Source of the DNA: Primulina eburnea
Taxonomy: Eukaryota; Streptophyta; Magnoliopsida; Lamiales; Gesneriaceae
DNA: 64,000 bases
Direction of reading: 5' to 3'
Assembly (NCBI RefSeq): GCF_022965805.1
Contig: NC_133104.1
Span: forward strand, 22,653,308 to 22,717,307
Shown piece by piece: positions 11,901 to 24,097 of this stretch; position 1 is the stretch's first letter; each line of letters begins with the position of its first letter. The notes beneath the pieces are model-generated. The model did not search any database, was not told the origin of the DNA, and worked only from the letters and a program-made list of their open reading frames with translations. Made by a program: the position numbers and the translations under genes.

Positions 11901-13336
11901 ATAAAAGGAAGGACCAGCGAAGTACCTGAGCTGGCGAGAACTCCTCCCTGGTCATCATCTGCAAAAGTCACCGACTTAGCAACGCAATCAATAACAGCAC
12001 GATAGGTCGACAGCCAATCCATGCCAAGAATAACATCAAAGGCAACCATCGGGATCACAATCAAATCAGCAAAGACCTCTCGATCAACAAAACGAACGGG
12101 GCACGCATACACTATGGAAGTCGGGCACAAAACATCTCCCGAAGGCAAAACAACACTAAGCTGAAGGGGAATAACAGAAGGAACTATACCCAAAGATCTC
12201 AAAAACAATTCAGACATAAAAGAATGAGTAGCACCAGTATCAATCAAAGTAGTAGCTACTCTGCCTGAAATCAAAATGGAACTAGAGATTACAGAAGAAT
12301 TACGATTAATACCTTCCTTAGTCATCGAAAAGATACGACCCTGCACCTTCTCCTGGCTAGCTCCCCTAGGACAATCTCTGGAAATATGGCCTGGCATGCC
12401 ACAACGATAGCAAGAACGAGAGCCAAATCTACACTCTCCACGATGGGGTCTGCTACACTTGGGACACAAAGATCTCTCAGAATCAGACGGAGCAACTGGC
12501 ACTGACGGTGGCCTAGGACTCTGATCCACCTTGCCCTTCCCCTTGAATCGATCTCTGCCACGCTGACCTGAACTCTGGCCTCTTTGAACATTAGCCTGGT
12601 GCCTCGCCTGTCTCTCCCTGGCGATATCCTTCTCGTCCTGCTCTGCTAGCAACGCCTTGGACACAATCTCCTTGAAAGTCACAGCCTTGGACATATTGAT
12701 ATCACGCCTGATCTCCGCTCTAAGGCCTCGAATGAAGTGAGCGCCTTTATCTTTATCACTGGTAGCAATGTACGGAGCAAAAAGGCAACCCTCCTCGAAC
12801 TTGAGAATATACTCGTCCACATTCAAGCTCCCCTGACGAAGCTCCAAGAACTCTGTGACCTTCCTCGCTCGCAGTGCATCAGGAAAGTACTTGTCGTAGA
12901 AAAGCTCAGTAAACTCAGACCACTTCAAAGTAGAAACATCAATGCCAACCTTGGTCGCATTCCACCACAAACGTGCAGCTTTAACCAGCATGAAAACAGC
13001 ACAACTGATACGGTCTCTGTCCTCATAGTGGAGATGATCAAAAATCGCCTCCAAAGCCTTGACCCACTCTACTGCAGCTAAAGGATCGGAGCTGCCTGGA
13101 AACTCGGGTGGATCCATCCTCTTAAACGCAGAAAAGATAGCATCAGAACCAACTGCTACTGGAGCAACCTGCCCCCTACCTTGGTCTCTGCCCTGGCCTG
13201 CTCCTTGCAGTCTAAGCAACTGCTGGATCTGCTCACTGTGAACCTTAGCCTGCTCCTTCAGTAACTTGCCGAACTCGTCGACAACTCTCGAGGACGAACT
13301 ATCCTCCCCCTCTGACGCCTTACGCTTAGGAGGCAT
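8906..13336 (-). CDS. RT-3 gag-pol polyprotein, 1476 aa, intact
   Basis: A single open frame starts at [10 protein letters not shown] (complement of 13334-13336), the first ATG after the primer site, and ends VP-stop near the PPT. Visible parts: gag core about residues 70-240; CCHC knuckle C309, C312, H317, C322, with a second Cys/His cluster just before; protease D366-T-G; RT about 550-730 with D638 and the FIDD pair D702/D703; RNase H with D849, E886, D911; integrase zinc site H1061, H1068, C1098, C1101 and catalytic D1131, D1192, E1228 (35 residues between the last two); GPF module at 1366-1368; chromodomain-like tail about 1424-1470. Gag and pol share one frame, as is usual in this clade, so proteolysis rather than frameshifting should separate them. 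All catalytic residues I looked for are present. Chromodomains of this group are thought to steer integration to heterochromatin. Confidence 0.97.
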   Translation of the reverse strand: MPPKRKASEGEDSSSSRVVDEFGKLLKEQAKVHSEQIQQLLRLQGAGQGRDQGRGQVAPVAVGSDAIFSAFKRMDPPEFPGSSDPLAAVEWVKALEAIFDHLHYEDRDRISCAVFMLVKAARLWWNATKVGIDVSTLKWSEFTELFYDKYFPDALRARKVTEFLELRQGSLNVDEYILKFEEGCLFAPYIATSDKDKGAHFIRGLRAEIRRDINMSKAVTFKEIVSKALLAEQDEKDIARERQARHQANVQRGQSSGQRGRDRFKGKGKVDQSPRPPSVPVAPSDSERSLCPKCSRPHRGECRFGSRSCYRCGMPGHISRDCPRGASQEKVQGRIFSMTKEGINRNSSVISSSILISGRVATTLIDTGATHSFMSELFLRSLGIVPSVIPLQLSVVLPSGDVLCPTSIVYACPVRFVDREVFADLIVIPMVAFDVILGMDWLSTYRAVIDCVAKSVTFADDDQGGVLASSGTSLVLPFISCLDAERLLCRGCDVFLASVVDMDRLIKLNIDDIDVVREFADVFEDDVPGLPPDRDVEFVIDLAPGTVPISKAPYRMAPTEMKELKTQLQDLLDKGFIRPSSSPWGAPVLFVKKKDGSLRLCIDYRELNKVTIKNKYPLPRIDDLFDQLQGATVFSKIDLRSGYYQLKVRESDIPKTAFRTRYGHYEFLVMSFGLTNAPSVFMDLMNRVFKPYLDSFVIVFIDDILIYSKTRELHSEHLRVVLQLLRERRLFAKLKKCEFWLDQISFLGHVVSRDGIAVDPMKIEAIQKWPIPTTVSEVRSFLGLAGFYRRFILDFSKIALPLSNLTRKTVKFEWSLDCQSAFQELKDRLTTAPVLSLPCGSEDFVVYTDASKKGLGAVLMQRGKVIAYASRHLKDYEKNYPTHDLELAAVVFALKIWRHYLYGEKCENFTDHKSLKYLFSQKELNMRQRRWLELVKDYDVAISYHPGKANVVADALSRKSSVSLSSLIQRPLLMDLQREDIDLVIPGTIARLSALVIRSSLTDRIRREQSTDVQLTELRDRAEIRGNSEFALNGDGLVTFRGRICVPSGDDIRRDILTEAHTAPYSIHPGSTKMYQDLRRLYWWPGMKKDVAVFISQCLTCQQVKIEHQRPAGTLLSLPIPQWKWEHITMDFVTGLPRVRRGFNSIWVIVDRLTKSAHFLPVKTTYSMNQYAEDYIAEIVRLHGVPVSIVSDRDPRFTSEFWKSLHRAMGSRLAFSTAYHPQSDGQSERVIQILEDMLRACTIDFPGNWDSLLPLVEFTYNNSYQATIGMAPYEALYGRKCRSPLYWDEVGERKMLGPELVQQTADVVAVIRERMKTAQSRQKSYADVRRRPLQFEVGDHVFLKIAPLKGVMRFGKKGKLSPRFIGPFEILDRVGDRAYRLALPPDLDRVHNVFHVSMLRKYVADPSHVLRHEPLDLTPNLTYQEIPIQILDRTVRVLRNKEIGIVKVLWRNHLLEEATWEPEDEMREKYPELFVP

Positions 13337-13455
13337 CCTCTACTCTACAATGCTCACAAGATACCAATCAATACATAACAATAGATAGATGCAAAGAAAA
13401 CATACCCGGACAGTTGAAAGTAGACGAAGTCATATGCATTGGTCCGAAGAACACC

Positions 13456-13467
13456 GCTCTGATACCA
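13456..13467 (-). promoter_or_regulatory. RT-3 primer-binding site (tRNA-iMet)
   Basis: The minus strand reads TGGTATCAGAGC six bases after the 5' LTR end. This matches the 3' end of plant initiator tRNA-Met and marks the start of minus-strand DNA synthesis. Confidence 0.9.
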
Positions 13468-13473
13468 CTAAAA

Positions 13474-15055
13474 TGTGACACCCCGATCCTCTTTTAAAAT
13501 AAATACGCAGCGGAAATAAAATTTTCTCTTTAAAATATACGGAAGGAGTTTCAAAATACATTTCATCAAATATCTTTACAAAATAAATACATGATCATTT
13601 AAATGACATAACAAAAACAAAATATCATTCCTATGATCATGCCAAAATCCTCCTTCCAACGGTGTATGCATATGACCCCCGATCTACAGTCAACGTCCCG
13701 AGGCACCACTCTGATCTGCATCACATGAAAATAACTGAAATGAGAATAAATCTCAGCAAGTGGAACTCTTATATAACAATGAACAATAACTCTGTAAAAC
13801 ATCTCTTTGAAATCATAAATACCATCAACTCTGAACTGTAAACTCTGAATATCAATAATATAGCAATAGCATAAAATATGATGGTATTTCTCTTTTGCTC
13901 TGGGGATTGATATCAATAGTATCTCTGCTCTGGGGTTGCTCGTATCCCAAATCGATATAAATACCGATAACTCTGAGGGATATAAGCCTCTGGGCGATGA
14001 TCATCTAATATTGCATGCAATCTCTGACTATGTATTTATCAATCCGAAAACATTTAAACTCTTCTCTGGTTTTAACAATCACTTTGAACTCTATATATCT
14101 CTTTGTATTCCCTTTAATCAATAATGAGACATACAATGCCTCCAATACATATAACAATACATACTATGGATCAAATGAAAGGGAATAACACAATAAACTC
14201 TTTGAAACACATACATATAAAATCATGTGAGCAAAAGGAATGAATTTCCACTTACAAACCACAACAAACACCTCAACTTAGCTCTTGATCACCACCTACA
14301 ACAAATAATCCACAAATAACACCAATATCAACTAAATATCCAAGATTACAAGCTAAATAATCCATAAATCCACTTAAACAACCAACCTAAACAACTCTTA
14401 ATTTACAACCTTAACAGAATCGCACCAAAAACTTACCCAAGCTTCCTAGCACCAAGGAGAACGTCGAACTCAAGTCGAAATTCTAAACAAACGCTTGAAT
14501 CGAAGATAGGAAGTGAAAGAAATGACCAAAAACCCTAGAAATGGAGAGAAAAGTCGAGAATGGAGGAGAAAAGAAAGGAAAAGCATGGCCAACCACTCCA
14601 AAAAGTAGCTTAAAAACTCGACCATACCTTCACCGCGGGTGCGCCAACACAAGGACCGCGGGTGCGCTATGGTTACGGCAATCTCAAAAATTCTGGAACA
14701 CGAACAGCGCGGGTGCGGCGACGCAAGCAGCGCGGGTGCGGTCTCTACCGCAGGGGCGGTCTCTACAACGCCGCGGGTGCGGTGTGCTCACGGCACTCAA
14801 ACTCCAAAAATAGCACAGTGCACCGCGGGGGCACTCCTCTAAGAGCGCGGGTGCACTCTACTCACGGCAAAACACTATTCCAAAGCAACTAAAATCGAAC
14901 CGAAACGCTGAAACGAACAACCAACAACAACTAATACCTCAATAAATAATAACCAATAATACTAAAGCCCAAAACACAACTATAATCATCTAATCAAATA
15001 TCCCAAATAACAAACAAAACTTAAATCGTACCGTACACCGGGCTCGGCTATTACA
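13474..15055 (-). repeat. RT-3 5' LTR (1582 bp)
   Basis: Same length as the LTR at 7284-8865, and identical at every place compared (a constant offset of 6190 bases throughout). It should drive transcription leftward through gag-pol. Its dyad cluster is at 14632-14855. Confidence 0.95.
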
Positions 15056-17106
15056 TCCAGTATCCGGATAATCCACTCTGACTGTCCGTCAGTCGGTGGA
15101 TAATATGGAGTACTCAAACATAATTTCATACCTAGAGCCTACTACAACTCTGTCAAAAGTGCGAAGTAACCAAAAATCACGGCCTGAAACAATCGACCTC
15201 GGCACTTCGTGTAGTCTGACTACTTCTTGATCATAGATCTCTGCTATCTGGTCATATATGTACGTCATCTTGTACGAAATAAGACATTCGGATTTGGTCA
15301 ATTTGTCAATTACAACCCAAATCGCATCACAACCTCGGGAGGATCTCGGTAACTTTGTTACAAAATCCATGGAAATATGATCTCATTTCCATTCAGGAAT
15401 AGACAAACTCTGTAATAATCCCCCTGGTTTCTGTCTTTAACAATTGGCAATTCAAACACTTCGATACAAACTCTGCAATATCTGATTTCATATGTTTTTC
15501 TCAAAAACTGTCTTTTCAGATCATTGTACATTTTCTGCCATCATGATGAATACTGATTCGACTGCTATGTGCTTCTGATAACATCTGTCATTTCAAATCT
15601 GAAATATTCAGCACACAAAACGATTATTCACGTATAACACACGGTTACAAACCTGCTATTCTGATCGATGCCCTGCTCTGACTATCGATATCGAGTTCTG
15701 AACATTCGGATCAAATTTCTGAACTGATTTAATTTTCAAATCAGTTCTGATTCGGCCTGCACAATATACATTCTTCACGGTCTACTATCTGTTTTAAACA
15801 CGGATTCAGAACAACAACAATATTCAATCAGAGTCCAAACATCAATCATCGATATTGATCTGCTAAACTCATAAAACTGTGAATTTCTGACACTATCGTC
15901 GATCTTGGTTAACTGATCACAGTTTCAACGTTGTTCAAATCAATTGCTATACCATTTCCATATATACTTTGTCCCAGACATACAATCTGTCTCAATCAAA
16001 ACTCACATTTTTCATGCCCTTTCTCTGTTCTCGCAGTACTCAACACAAATCTCAAGTGTTCGGTATAATCAGTCATATTCTTCGAATATATCAAAATGTC
16101 ACTGATAGAATAATCACAAAAACATCAAAACACTTCTGAATACACAATTCATTAATCTCTAACATACTGAATTACCTCAAGGAAACATTTGATTTAATGC
16201 AATCCTTGGCTAGTAAATACACCGATTGCTCTGTCAATTCTTTCAATTCAATCAGTGCCATATGTCCAATATTTTAAAAATAAAAATTGTACCTGGTACG
16301 CAATCAGTGCTGAACTCTATCTCTATAACTGGAAGCAACTCTGAAATCCCATCTGAGAAAACATCAGCAATTTCATATATCACTGGCAAGTCATCCAATG
16401 ATAAACTCGATTTCAGCATGTCAACTGAATACATAAGGAATCTCTCTGTTCCTCTCTGTAATAATCGAGTCCTCAACATCACCCATATCGAAGGAATCCT
16501 AAATCTAGACTCCTTACCGTAAAATTTCCGTTCATCAGCCATATCCGGTTTGAATCTCACAAACTGCTGGAAATAATCAACGGTAGCTCTGTACTTGGTC
16601 AACATATCAGTACCGATAATGTAATCATATTCAGATAACCCAATTACTATGCAATCTAACTCAATCTCATATCTGTCATACTGTAGCATACAAGGTCTAA
16701 AAGATGTCACTGATACAAAACCTCTCTTCAACAGAAAAAGGCTAAATACTACAGCATATAATAACGCATTAGACAAAGCATATATCAATGCAATTCATTC
16801 AAAGATAATTTTATGGAATGCATTAGTATCTATCAATACATATGCAAAATAACCATACAGGAAAACAATTACCTGAAGCTATCTCGTCAGGTGTGTCCTG
16901 GCCTTGTCTTTGATTGAGGAGTCGTCAGTGGTTGGAAAGAGTGAACAAACGTTGATTGTATATCAGGAGGTGCCACTGATCAAGATGGTTTTGCTCCCTG
17001 AGATCTTCGGGAGCCTCTCTGTGGACATACTCTCGCAAAATGTCCTGGTTGACGAAAAACGTTTCAACTACCAAACACACCTCGACATTGCTCTGTGGAA
17101 TGTTTT
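15056..17106 (-). pseudogene. RT-2 pol and protease, central remnants
   Basis: Minus-strand remnants in the expected order from right to left: degraded knuckle/gag end (about 16870-17106), protease to RT linker (frame 16252-16788, with [19 protein letters not shown] and VRFKPDMADERKFYGK), a little RT near 15960-16230, integrase zinc region (about 15420-15640) and integrase core (15089-15370, [18 protein letters not shown]). The space between RT and integrase is too short for a normal RT plus RNase H, so most of both is deleted. Stops and frameshifts are frequent. Clearly nonfunctional and older than its insertions. Confidence 0.85.
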
Positions 17107-18919
17107 TGTGACACCTCTGACCCAATACATTAAAATACGCAGCGAAAATAAAATAATTTTCTTTAAAATATGGAATGAGTTTCAAAATACATTCTTTAAA
17201 CATTTTTTTTTTACAAAATAGCAATACATGATCATTCAAATGATATAACAAAAATACAAAACATCATTCCTATGATCATGCCATCAAAATCATCCTTCCA
17301 ACGGTGTATGCATATGACCCCCTGTCCACAGTCAACGTCCCGGGCCTCCACTCTGATCTGCATCACATGAAATAACTGAAATGAGAATAAATCTCAGCAA
17401 GTGGAACTCTTACATAGCAATGACAATAAACTCTGTAAAACATAGCTTTGAAATCATAAATACCATCAACTCTGAACTGTAAACTCTGAATCAATGAATA
17501 TCATAACAATAGCATAGAAATGAGATGGTATTTCTCTTTACTCTGGTTGGATTGATATCAATAGTATCTCTGACTGTGGTACTCGTATCCCAAATCGATA
17601 TAAACCGATAACTCTGAGGGATACAAGCCTATGGGCGTTGATCAACTAATTGCATGCAATTCTCTGGCTATGTATTTATCAATCCAATAGAAACATTTAA
17701 ACTCTCTCTTGGCTTTAACAATCACTTTGAAACTCTTTCTTTTCTCTTTTATTCCCTTTGAACAATAATGAGACATAAAAGCCTCCAATATGCATAGCAA
17801 TAGAATTAATACATAACAATGAATCAATTGAAGGGAATAACACATTAAAACCTTTGAAACACAATACATATAACATCATGTAAGCACAAGGGATGAAATT
17901 CCACTTACAACCCAATAGAACACCTCAAATAAGCTCTTGGTTCACCACCTGCAACAATAATCCATAAATAACACCAACATCAACTCTATATCCAAGAATC
18001 CATAACAATAAATCTATAAATCCACAAGAATAACAAACCCAAGTCAACTCTTAACTCAAAACCTTAAAAGAATCGCACCAAAAGCTTACCTAAGCTTCCT
18101 AGCACCAAGGAGAACGTCGCTCTCAACTCGAATCGTCAAAAAGAAGCTTGGATTGAAGATAGGAAATGAAAGAAATGGAAGAAAACCCTATAAGGTAGAG
18201 AGAAAAGTCGAAATGAAGGGGAAGAAATGAGTAAAGTGATGGCCAACCACTCCAAAAAGCACTAAATATCTCGCCCATACCTAGACCGCGGGTGCGCCAA
18301 CACAAGGACCGCGGGTGCGCCAAGCCTTCGACCAAACATCATTTTCTGAACCACTGGGACCGCGGGTGCGGTCCTTACATGACCGCGGGTGCGCTCTTGC
18401 ATCGGTCCTGCCACAGCGTACTCTGCGCACAGCTTCTTCAATGATCGCCTCAGAAACGCCTCTTCCCTTCCGAATTAGAAAACGTGGTAAACTACAAAGT
18501 TGTAGCTCTATGTCTTATCTTGACGCCCTCAAAATTTCAGATCATTTGGAGGTCTGAGTAAAAAGTTAAGCTAAATCTCCCAACATGTGTCACTGGAGGA
18601 ACGTCGAAACACACAACACACTTCGGGACACTTTTGGCTTACCTTCCACAATGATTTGAACAAAACTCAAAATAAGAAAGTTATAGCCTTATGTCTTATC
18701 TAACCACTCCAATTGGCCTCACTCATTTGGATCAATATACCATTTATCATGAATTTAATCCTAACGCCGCTACAATAACACTGCACGTCATCTATAACCA
18801 ACCATACTATAAATCATAACTCGAAACTCTTAACATCCAAACTATACTTAAACTTACCCAAATAGCCAATAATCATACAAAATCTTAAACCATACCGTAC
18901 ACCGGGCTCGGCTATTACA
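17107..18919 (-). repeat. RT-4 3' LTR (1813 bp)
   Basis: On the plus strand it runs TGTGACACCTCTG to CGGCTATTACA. It is related to the RT-3 LTR but has a longer U3. The dyad cluster is at 18285-18393, with units at 18285/18308 and 18359/18382, both pairs 23 bp apart. A TAAATAT sequence at 18263-18269 may be the TATA region. Confidence 0.9.
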
Positions 18920-18955
18920 ATCTCCCCTCCTTAGAGGAATTTCGTCCGCGAAATT
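18920..18955 (-). promoter_or_regulatory. RT-4 PPT with upstream hairpin
   Basis: The purine run GGAGGGGAGAT (minus strand) abuts the LTR; the dyad AATTTCG-CGGA-CGAAATT lies at 18938-18955, as in RT-3. Confidence 0.75.
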
Positions 18956-18962
18956 GACGTCA

Positions 18963-21245
18963 CTACACGAACAACTCAGGATACCTCTCTCTCATCTCAA
19001 CCTCTGATTCCCACGTAGCCTCTTCTATCAAATGATTCCTCCAAAGGACTTTAACAATGCCGATCTCTTTGTTCCTCAAAACTCTAACTCTGCGATCCAA
19101 AATCTGAATCGGAATCTCTTGGTATGTCAAATTCGGCGTCAAGTCCAATGGCTCGTGGTGAAGAACATGGGAAAGATTCGCAATATACTCTCCTGAGCAT
19201 CGAAACATGAAACACATTGTGAACTCTGTCAAAGGCAACATAGAATCCCAGCTACCTGGATAATCGATAGTACAAGCTCTGAGCATATCCTGTAGAATCT
19301 AAATGACTCTCTCTGATTGACCGTCGCTCTGAGGGTGATAAACTGTACTAAATGCTAACCGCGAACCCATAGCTCTAAGCAAACTCTTCCAAAACTCTGA
19401 AGTAAATCTAGGGTCACGATCAGACACGATCGACACAGGAACACAAATACAACTTCTGAAGGTCACCAAACCATCACCATACACTCTAAACTCTAAGGTA
19501 CCTTTCTCCTCTGCTCTAGCTCTCATCTCTATCAGCTGAACCTCGTCAGTCTGCTCTCTACGGATCCTGTCCGTCAATGTAGCCCTAATAACCAACGCTG
19601 ATAAACGAGCAATGGTCCCCGGAACCATCAAAGCAATCACAAACTCCCTATATCTGTCCGGAGGAAAACCCGGCACATCAATCTCAAATACACCAACAAA
19701 CTCCCTCACCACGTCCATAACATCAATATTCAACTTAACCATACTATCCACATCAACAATAGAAGCCAAAAACCCATCACAACCTCTACACAACAATCTC
19801 TCAGCCTCAAGACAAGAACTAAAAGGAAGGACCAGCGAAGTACCTGCACTGGCGAGCATACCTTTCCTATCGCCATCATCTGCAAAAGTCACCGTCTTAG
19901 CAACGCAATCAATCACAGCACGGTAAGTCGATAGCCAATCCATGGCAAGAATAACTTCAAAAGCAACCATCGGGATCACAATCAAATCAGCAAAGACCTC
20001 TCGCTCATCAATACGAACAGGGCATGCAAACACAATAGACGTCGGGCACAACACATCTCCCGAAGGCAAAACAACATTGAACTGGAGGGGAATAACAGAA
20101 GGAACTATACCCAAAGATCTCAAAAACAATTCAGACATAAAAGAATGAGTAGCACCAGTATCAATCAAAGTCGTAGCTACTCTGTCTGAAATTAAAATAG
20201 CACTAGAGATCACAGAAGAATCATGATTAATACCTTTCTTGGTCATCAAAAAGATACGACCCTGCACCTTCTCTTGGCTAGCTCCCTTAGGACAGTCTTT
20301 GGCAATGTGGCCTGCCGTGCCACAACGATAACAAGAATAAGTGCCATATCTACACTCTCCCCAATGATGTCTGCCGCACTTGGGACACAATGGCTTCTCG
20401 GGATCAGATGGGACTGTCGGTGGTCTAGGACTCAGATCCATCTTGCCTTTCCCTTTGAATCGATCTCCACCTTGCTGACTCGAACTCTGGCTCCTCTGAG
20501 CAATAGCCTGATGTCTCGCTTGCCTCTCTCGAGCAATGTCTTTCTCATCCTGCTCGGCCAACAAAGCCTTGGACACAATCTCCTTGAAAGTCACAGCCTT
20601 GGACATATTGATATCTCTACGAATCTCTGCTCTAAGGCCTCGAATGAAATGAGCGCCTTTATCTCTGTCGTTGGATGCAACATATGGAGCAAACAAGCAA
20701 CCCTCCTCAAACTTCAAGATATACTCGTCAACATTCATGCTCCCCTGTCTAAGCTCCAAGAACTCCGTAACCTTCCTCACTCGAAGTGCGTCGGGGAAAT
20801 ACTTGTCATAGAACAACTCTGTAAACTCTGACCACTTCAATGTCGAGGCATCAACTCCAACTTTGGTCGCATTCCACCAGATGCGAGCAGCTTTAACCAA
20901 CATGAATACAGCACAGCTAATACGGTCTCTATCCTCGTAGTGGAGATGATCGAAGATCGCCTCTAGAGCCTTGACCCACTCAACTGCAACTAAAGGATCG
21001 GTGCTCCCTGAAAATTCTGGTGGATCCATCCTCTTAAAAGCAGAAAATACGGCATCAGTGCCAACAACCTGAGCAACCTGCCCTCTACCTTGATCTATGC
21101 CCTGACCTGCTCCTTGCAATCGGAGCAACTGCTGGATCTGCTCACTATGAACCTTGGCCTGCTCTCTCAGTAACTTGCCGAACTCGTCGACAACTCTCGA
21201 GGAAGAACTATCCTCACGCTCTACTGCTTTCCTCTTAGGTGGCAT
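18963..21245 (-). pseudogene. RT-4 gag-protease fused to integrase remnants; RT and RNase H deleted
   Basis: The long frame 19299-21245 (648 codons, start MPPKRKAVER) holds gag, CCHC knuckle (CYRCGTAGHIAKDC) and protease ([12 protein letters not shown]). It then jumps, still in frame, past all of RT and RNase H to a pre-integrase segment ([13 protein letters not shown]), and jumps again to [11 protein letters not shown] of the integrase core. After a CAG-to-TAG stop near 19300 the frame 18963-19286 carries LEDMLRA-like sequence, a third jump that removes the GPY/F module, and the chromodomain-like tail. The joints fall near 19629, 19440 and 19225, at short sequences that RT-3 has at both ends of the missing segment (for example AGGAACAC). 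Gag and protease may still be translatable; replication on its own is excluded. Confidence 0.9.
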
Positions 21246-21365
21246 CCTCTACTCTACAATGTGCTCACAAAAGACATATCAATATATAACAACGGATAGA
21301 TGCAAGAAAACATACACGGACAGTTGAAAGTAGACGAAGTCATATGCATTGGTCCGAAGAACACC

Positions 21366-21377
21366 GCTCTGATACCA
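21366..21377 (-). promoter_or_regulatory. RT-4 primer-binding site (tRNA-iMet)
   Basis: The minus strand reads TGGTATCAGAGC five bases after the 5' LTR end, identical to the RT-3 site. Confidence 0.88.
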
Positions 21378-21382
21378 CTAAA

Positions 21383-23015
21383 TGTGACACCTCTGACCCA
21401 ATACATTAAAATACGCAGCGAAAATTAAATAATTTTCTTTAAAATATGGAAGGAGTTTCAAAATACATTCTTTAAACATTTTTTTTTTTACAAAATAGCA
21501 ATACATGATCATTCAAATGATATAACAAAAATACAAAACATCATTCCTATGATCATGCCATCAAAATCATCCTTCCAACGGTGTATGCATATGACCCCCT
21601 GTCCACAGTCAACGTCCCGGGCCTCCACTCTGATCTGCATCACATGAAATAACTGAAATGAGAATAAATCTCAGCAAGTGGAAATCTTACATAGCAATGA
21701 CAATAAACTCTGTAAAACATAGCTTTGAAATCATAAATACCATCAACTCTGAACTGTAAACTCTGAATCAATGAATATCATAACAATAGCATAGAAATGA
21801 GATGGTATTTCTCTTTACTCTGGTTGGATTGATATCAATAGTATCTCTGACTGTGGTACTCGTATCCCAAATCGATATAAACCGATAACTCTGAGGGATA
21901 CAAGCCTATGGGCGTTGATCAACTAATTGCATGCAATTCTCTGGCTATGTATTTATCAATCCAATAGAAACATTTAAACTCTCTCTTGGCTTTAACAATC
22001 ACTTTGAAACTCTTTCTTTTCTCTTTTATTCCCTTTGAACAATAATGAGACATTAAAGCCTCCAATATGCATAGCAATGGAATTAATACATAACAATGAA
22101 TCAATTGAAGGGAAAAACACATTAAAACCTTTGAAACACAATACATATAACATCATGTGAGCACAAGGGATGAAATTCCACTTACAACCCAATAGAACAC
22201 CTCAAATAAGCTCTTGGTTCACCACCTACAACAATAATCCATAAATAACACCAACATCAACTCTATATCCAAGAATCCATAACAATAAATCCATAAATCC
22301 ACAAGAATAACAAACCCAAGTCAACTCTTAACTCAAAACCTTAAAAGAATCGCACCAAAAGCTTACCTAAGCTTCCTAGCACCAAGGAGAACGTCGCTCT
22401 TAACTCGAATCGTCAAAAAGAAGCTTGGATTGAAGATAGGAAACGAAAGAAATGGAAGAAAACCCTATAAGGTAGAGAGAAAAGTCGAAATGAAGGGGAA
22501 GAAATGAGTAAAGTGATGGCCAACCACTCCAAAAAGCACTAAATATCTCGCCCATACCTAGACCGCGGGTGCGTCAACACAAGGACCGCGGGAGCGCCAA
22601 GCCTTCGACCAAACATCATTTTCTGAACCACTGGGACCGCGGGTGCGGTCCTTACATGACCGCGGGTGAGCTCCTGCATCGGTCCTGCCACAGCGTACTC
22701 TGCGCACAGCTTCTTCAAAGATCGCCTCAGAAACGCCTCTTCCCTTCCGAATTAGAAAAAGTGGTAAACTACAAAGTTGTAGCTCTATGTCTTATCTTGA
22801 CGCCCCCAAAATTTCAGATCATTTGGAGGTCTGAGTAAAAAGTTATGCTAAATCTCCCAACATGTGTCACTGAAGGAACGACGAAACACACAACACACTT
22901 CGGGACACTTTTGGCTTACCTTCCACAATGATTTGAACAAAACTCAAAATAAGAAAGTTATAGCCTTATGTTTTATCTAACCACTCCAATTGGCCTCTCG
23001 TATAAGAAAGTTACA
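21383..23015 (-). repeat. RT-4 5' LTR (1633 bp), altered at its outer end
   Basis: Matches the 3' LTR closely up to about 22997, including the dyad units at 22562/22585 and 22636/22659 (23 bp each). The outermost ~200 bp of the 3' LTR are absent and replaced by about 18 bases ending TTACA, right next to the TSD GTTTT. The replacement includes ATAAGAAAGTTA, also found at 22949-22960, so a templated repair of a deletion is likely. Confidence 0.85.
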
Positions 23016-23839
23016 GTTTTCCTCCACAAATGCTACAATAAACTCCCGTATAACTCTGGCTAGAACCACTGGAGCTAGATGAACCACTCCCTAGCTTCTT
23101 AAATTGTTTCTTGTGAGCTTTCAGGAAATCTTTCTTTCCCCCACTACTACTGCCCCTATCAAATTTAGACGGTGATTGCCAGAATTGAGCTGGAGGTTTT
23201 TGTTTCTGTGGGTGAGCAACATATGACATTTCTCGTTGTCGAATGAAACTTGCCTCAGCTCTCTTTGCCCTATTCAAGGTGTCTGCAATATAATGGGGTC
23301 GTTCCACATTTACCAATGCAGATACTTCAGGATTCAATCCGCTGATGAACTGATCAACTATAGCTTTATCATTCCCAGCCACCTGAGGAGAAAAAGGTAG
23401 TAAAGTAGAGAATTTTGCCACATATCCTTCAATATTTAGTTGGCCCTGTTTCAAGGTTGCAACCTTTGTACTCTTATCTTGTCGGTACGATACTGGGAGA
23501 AATCTTTTATGAAACTCAGCTTTAAAGATTTTCCACGTAATCATGGTACCATGCTGTTCTAATGCTTCTTTAGTTGCGATCCACCAACTCTTTGCGACCT
23601 CGTATAATTGGTGCCCAATCATTCTGATTCAGAGTTTATCTGGGTACGTAATCAAGTGAATCAAACAACACTTCAATATCATTCAGCCAACTCTCACAAT
23701 CATCAGACGTCTCAGTACCCTTCAGACTCGGCAGTTGAAATGACTTAAACATCTTCAACATTGTTTCCATCGGAGTTTCTGACACATCCATCTGATAAAT
23801 CGAAGTACTACCTGGCTCTAGAATTCTTCGAGGAGGTAT
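23016..23839 (-). pseudogene. RT-2 gag, N-terminal part
   Basis: The minus-strand frame 23011-23622 carries the gag core (MIGHQLYEVAKSWWIATKEAL, LLPFSPQVAGNDKAIVDQFISGLNPEV) and ends at the first Cys cluster (CSICGG), where RT-4 entered. The upstream part to 23839 holds the gag start, out of frame. The expected start codon reads ATA at 23837-23839 instead of ATG. By comparison with RT-1 and RT-6 this is the MPPRR-type gag. Inactive. Confidence 0.86.
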
Positions 23840-24080
23840 ATCTGATTACCAAAAGAATTAGTAACCAAATACAACAAACCTGTTTCAGTCCTTCTCTGAT
23901 CATCTTACTGCTGATGAAGAATCGATTCTGATTCATTCTCAATTATACATGTGATTAATGAAATCAGATAATCAAGTAAACATGCATTTCAAACCAGTAA
24001 AAGATACTGGCAACGAAATCAAGGAAATAAACTCATTTTACCCCGCTCACTATCTCCTATCTCAGTCTAAGGAACCTATT

Positions 24081-24092
24081 TCTCTGATACCA
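24081..24092 (-). promoter_or_regulatory. RT-2 primer-binding site (tRNA-iMet)
   Basis: The minus strand reads TGGTATCAGAGA, five bases after the LTR end at 24098: eleven of twelve bases of the usual site. Leader DNA at 23840-24080 shows no gene. Confidence 0.82.
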
Positions 24093-24097
24093 CCTGT

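Larger units (their letters stand above)
7284..15055 (-). mobile_element. RT-3, complete LTR retrotransposon (7772 bp)
   Basis: Complete minus-strand element: 5' LTR 13474-15055, primer site, leader, gag-pol 8906-13336, PPT, 3' LTR 7284-8865. The 5-bp target duplication TCCAG is present at 7279-7283 and 15056-15060. Both LTRs are 1582 bp and I saw no difference between them on reading. It carries the only uninterrupted full-length gag-pol in the window. It sits in RT-2 integrase and no other element has entered it. These facts indicate a recent insertion. The leader (13337-13455) shows no other gene. Confidence 0.96.
17107..23015 (-). mobile_element. RT-4, internally deleted relative of RT-3 (5909 bp)
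   Basis: Minus-strand element with LTRs at 17107-18919 and 21383-23015. The TSD GTTTT is at 17102-17106 and 23016-23020. Its gag is close to that of RT-3 (same MPPKRKA start and knuckle), but the interior is about 2.1 kb shorter. PBS and PPT are kept, so it could in principle have been moved by proteins of a complete relative. It is inserted in the RT-2 gag knuckle region. Confidence 0.9.
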
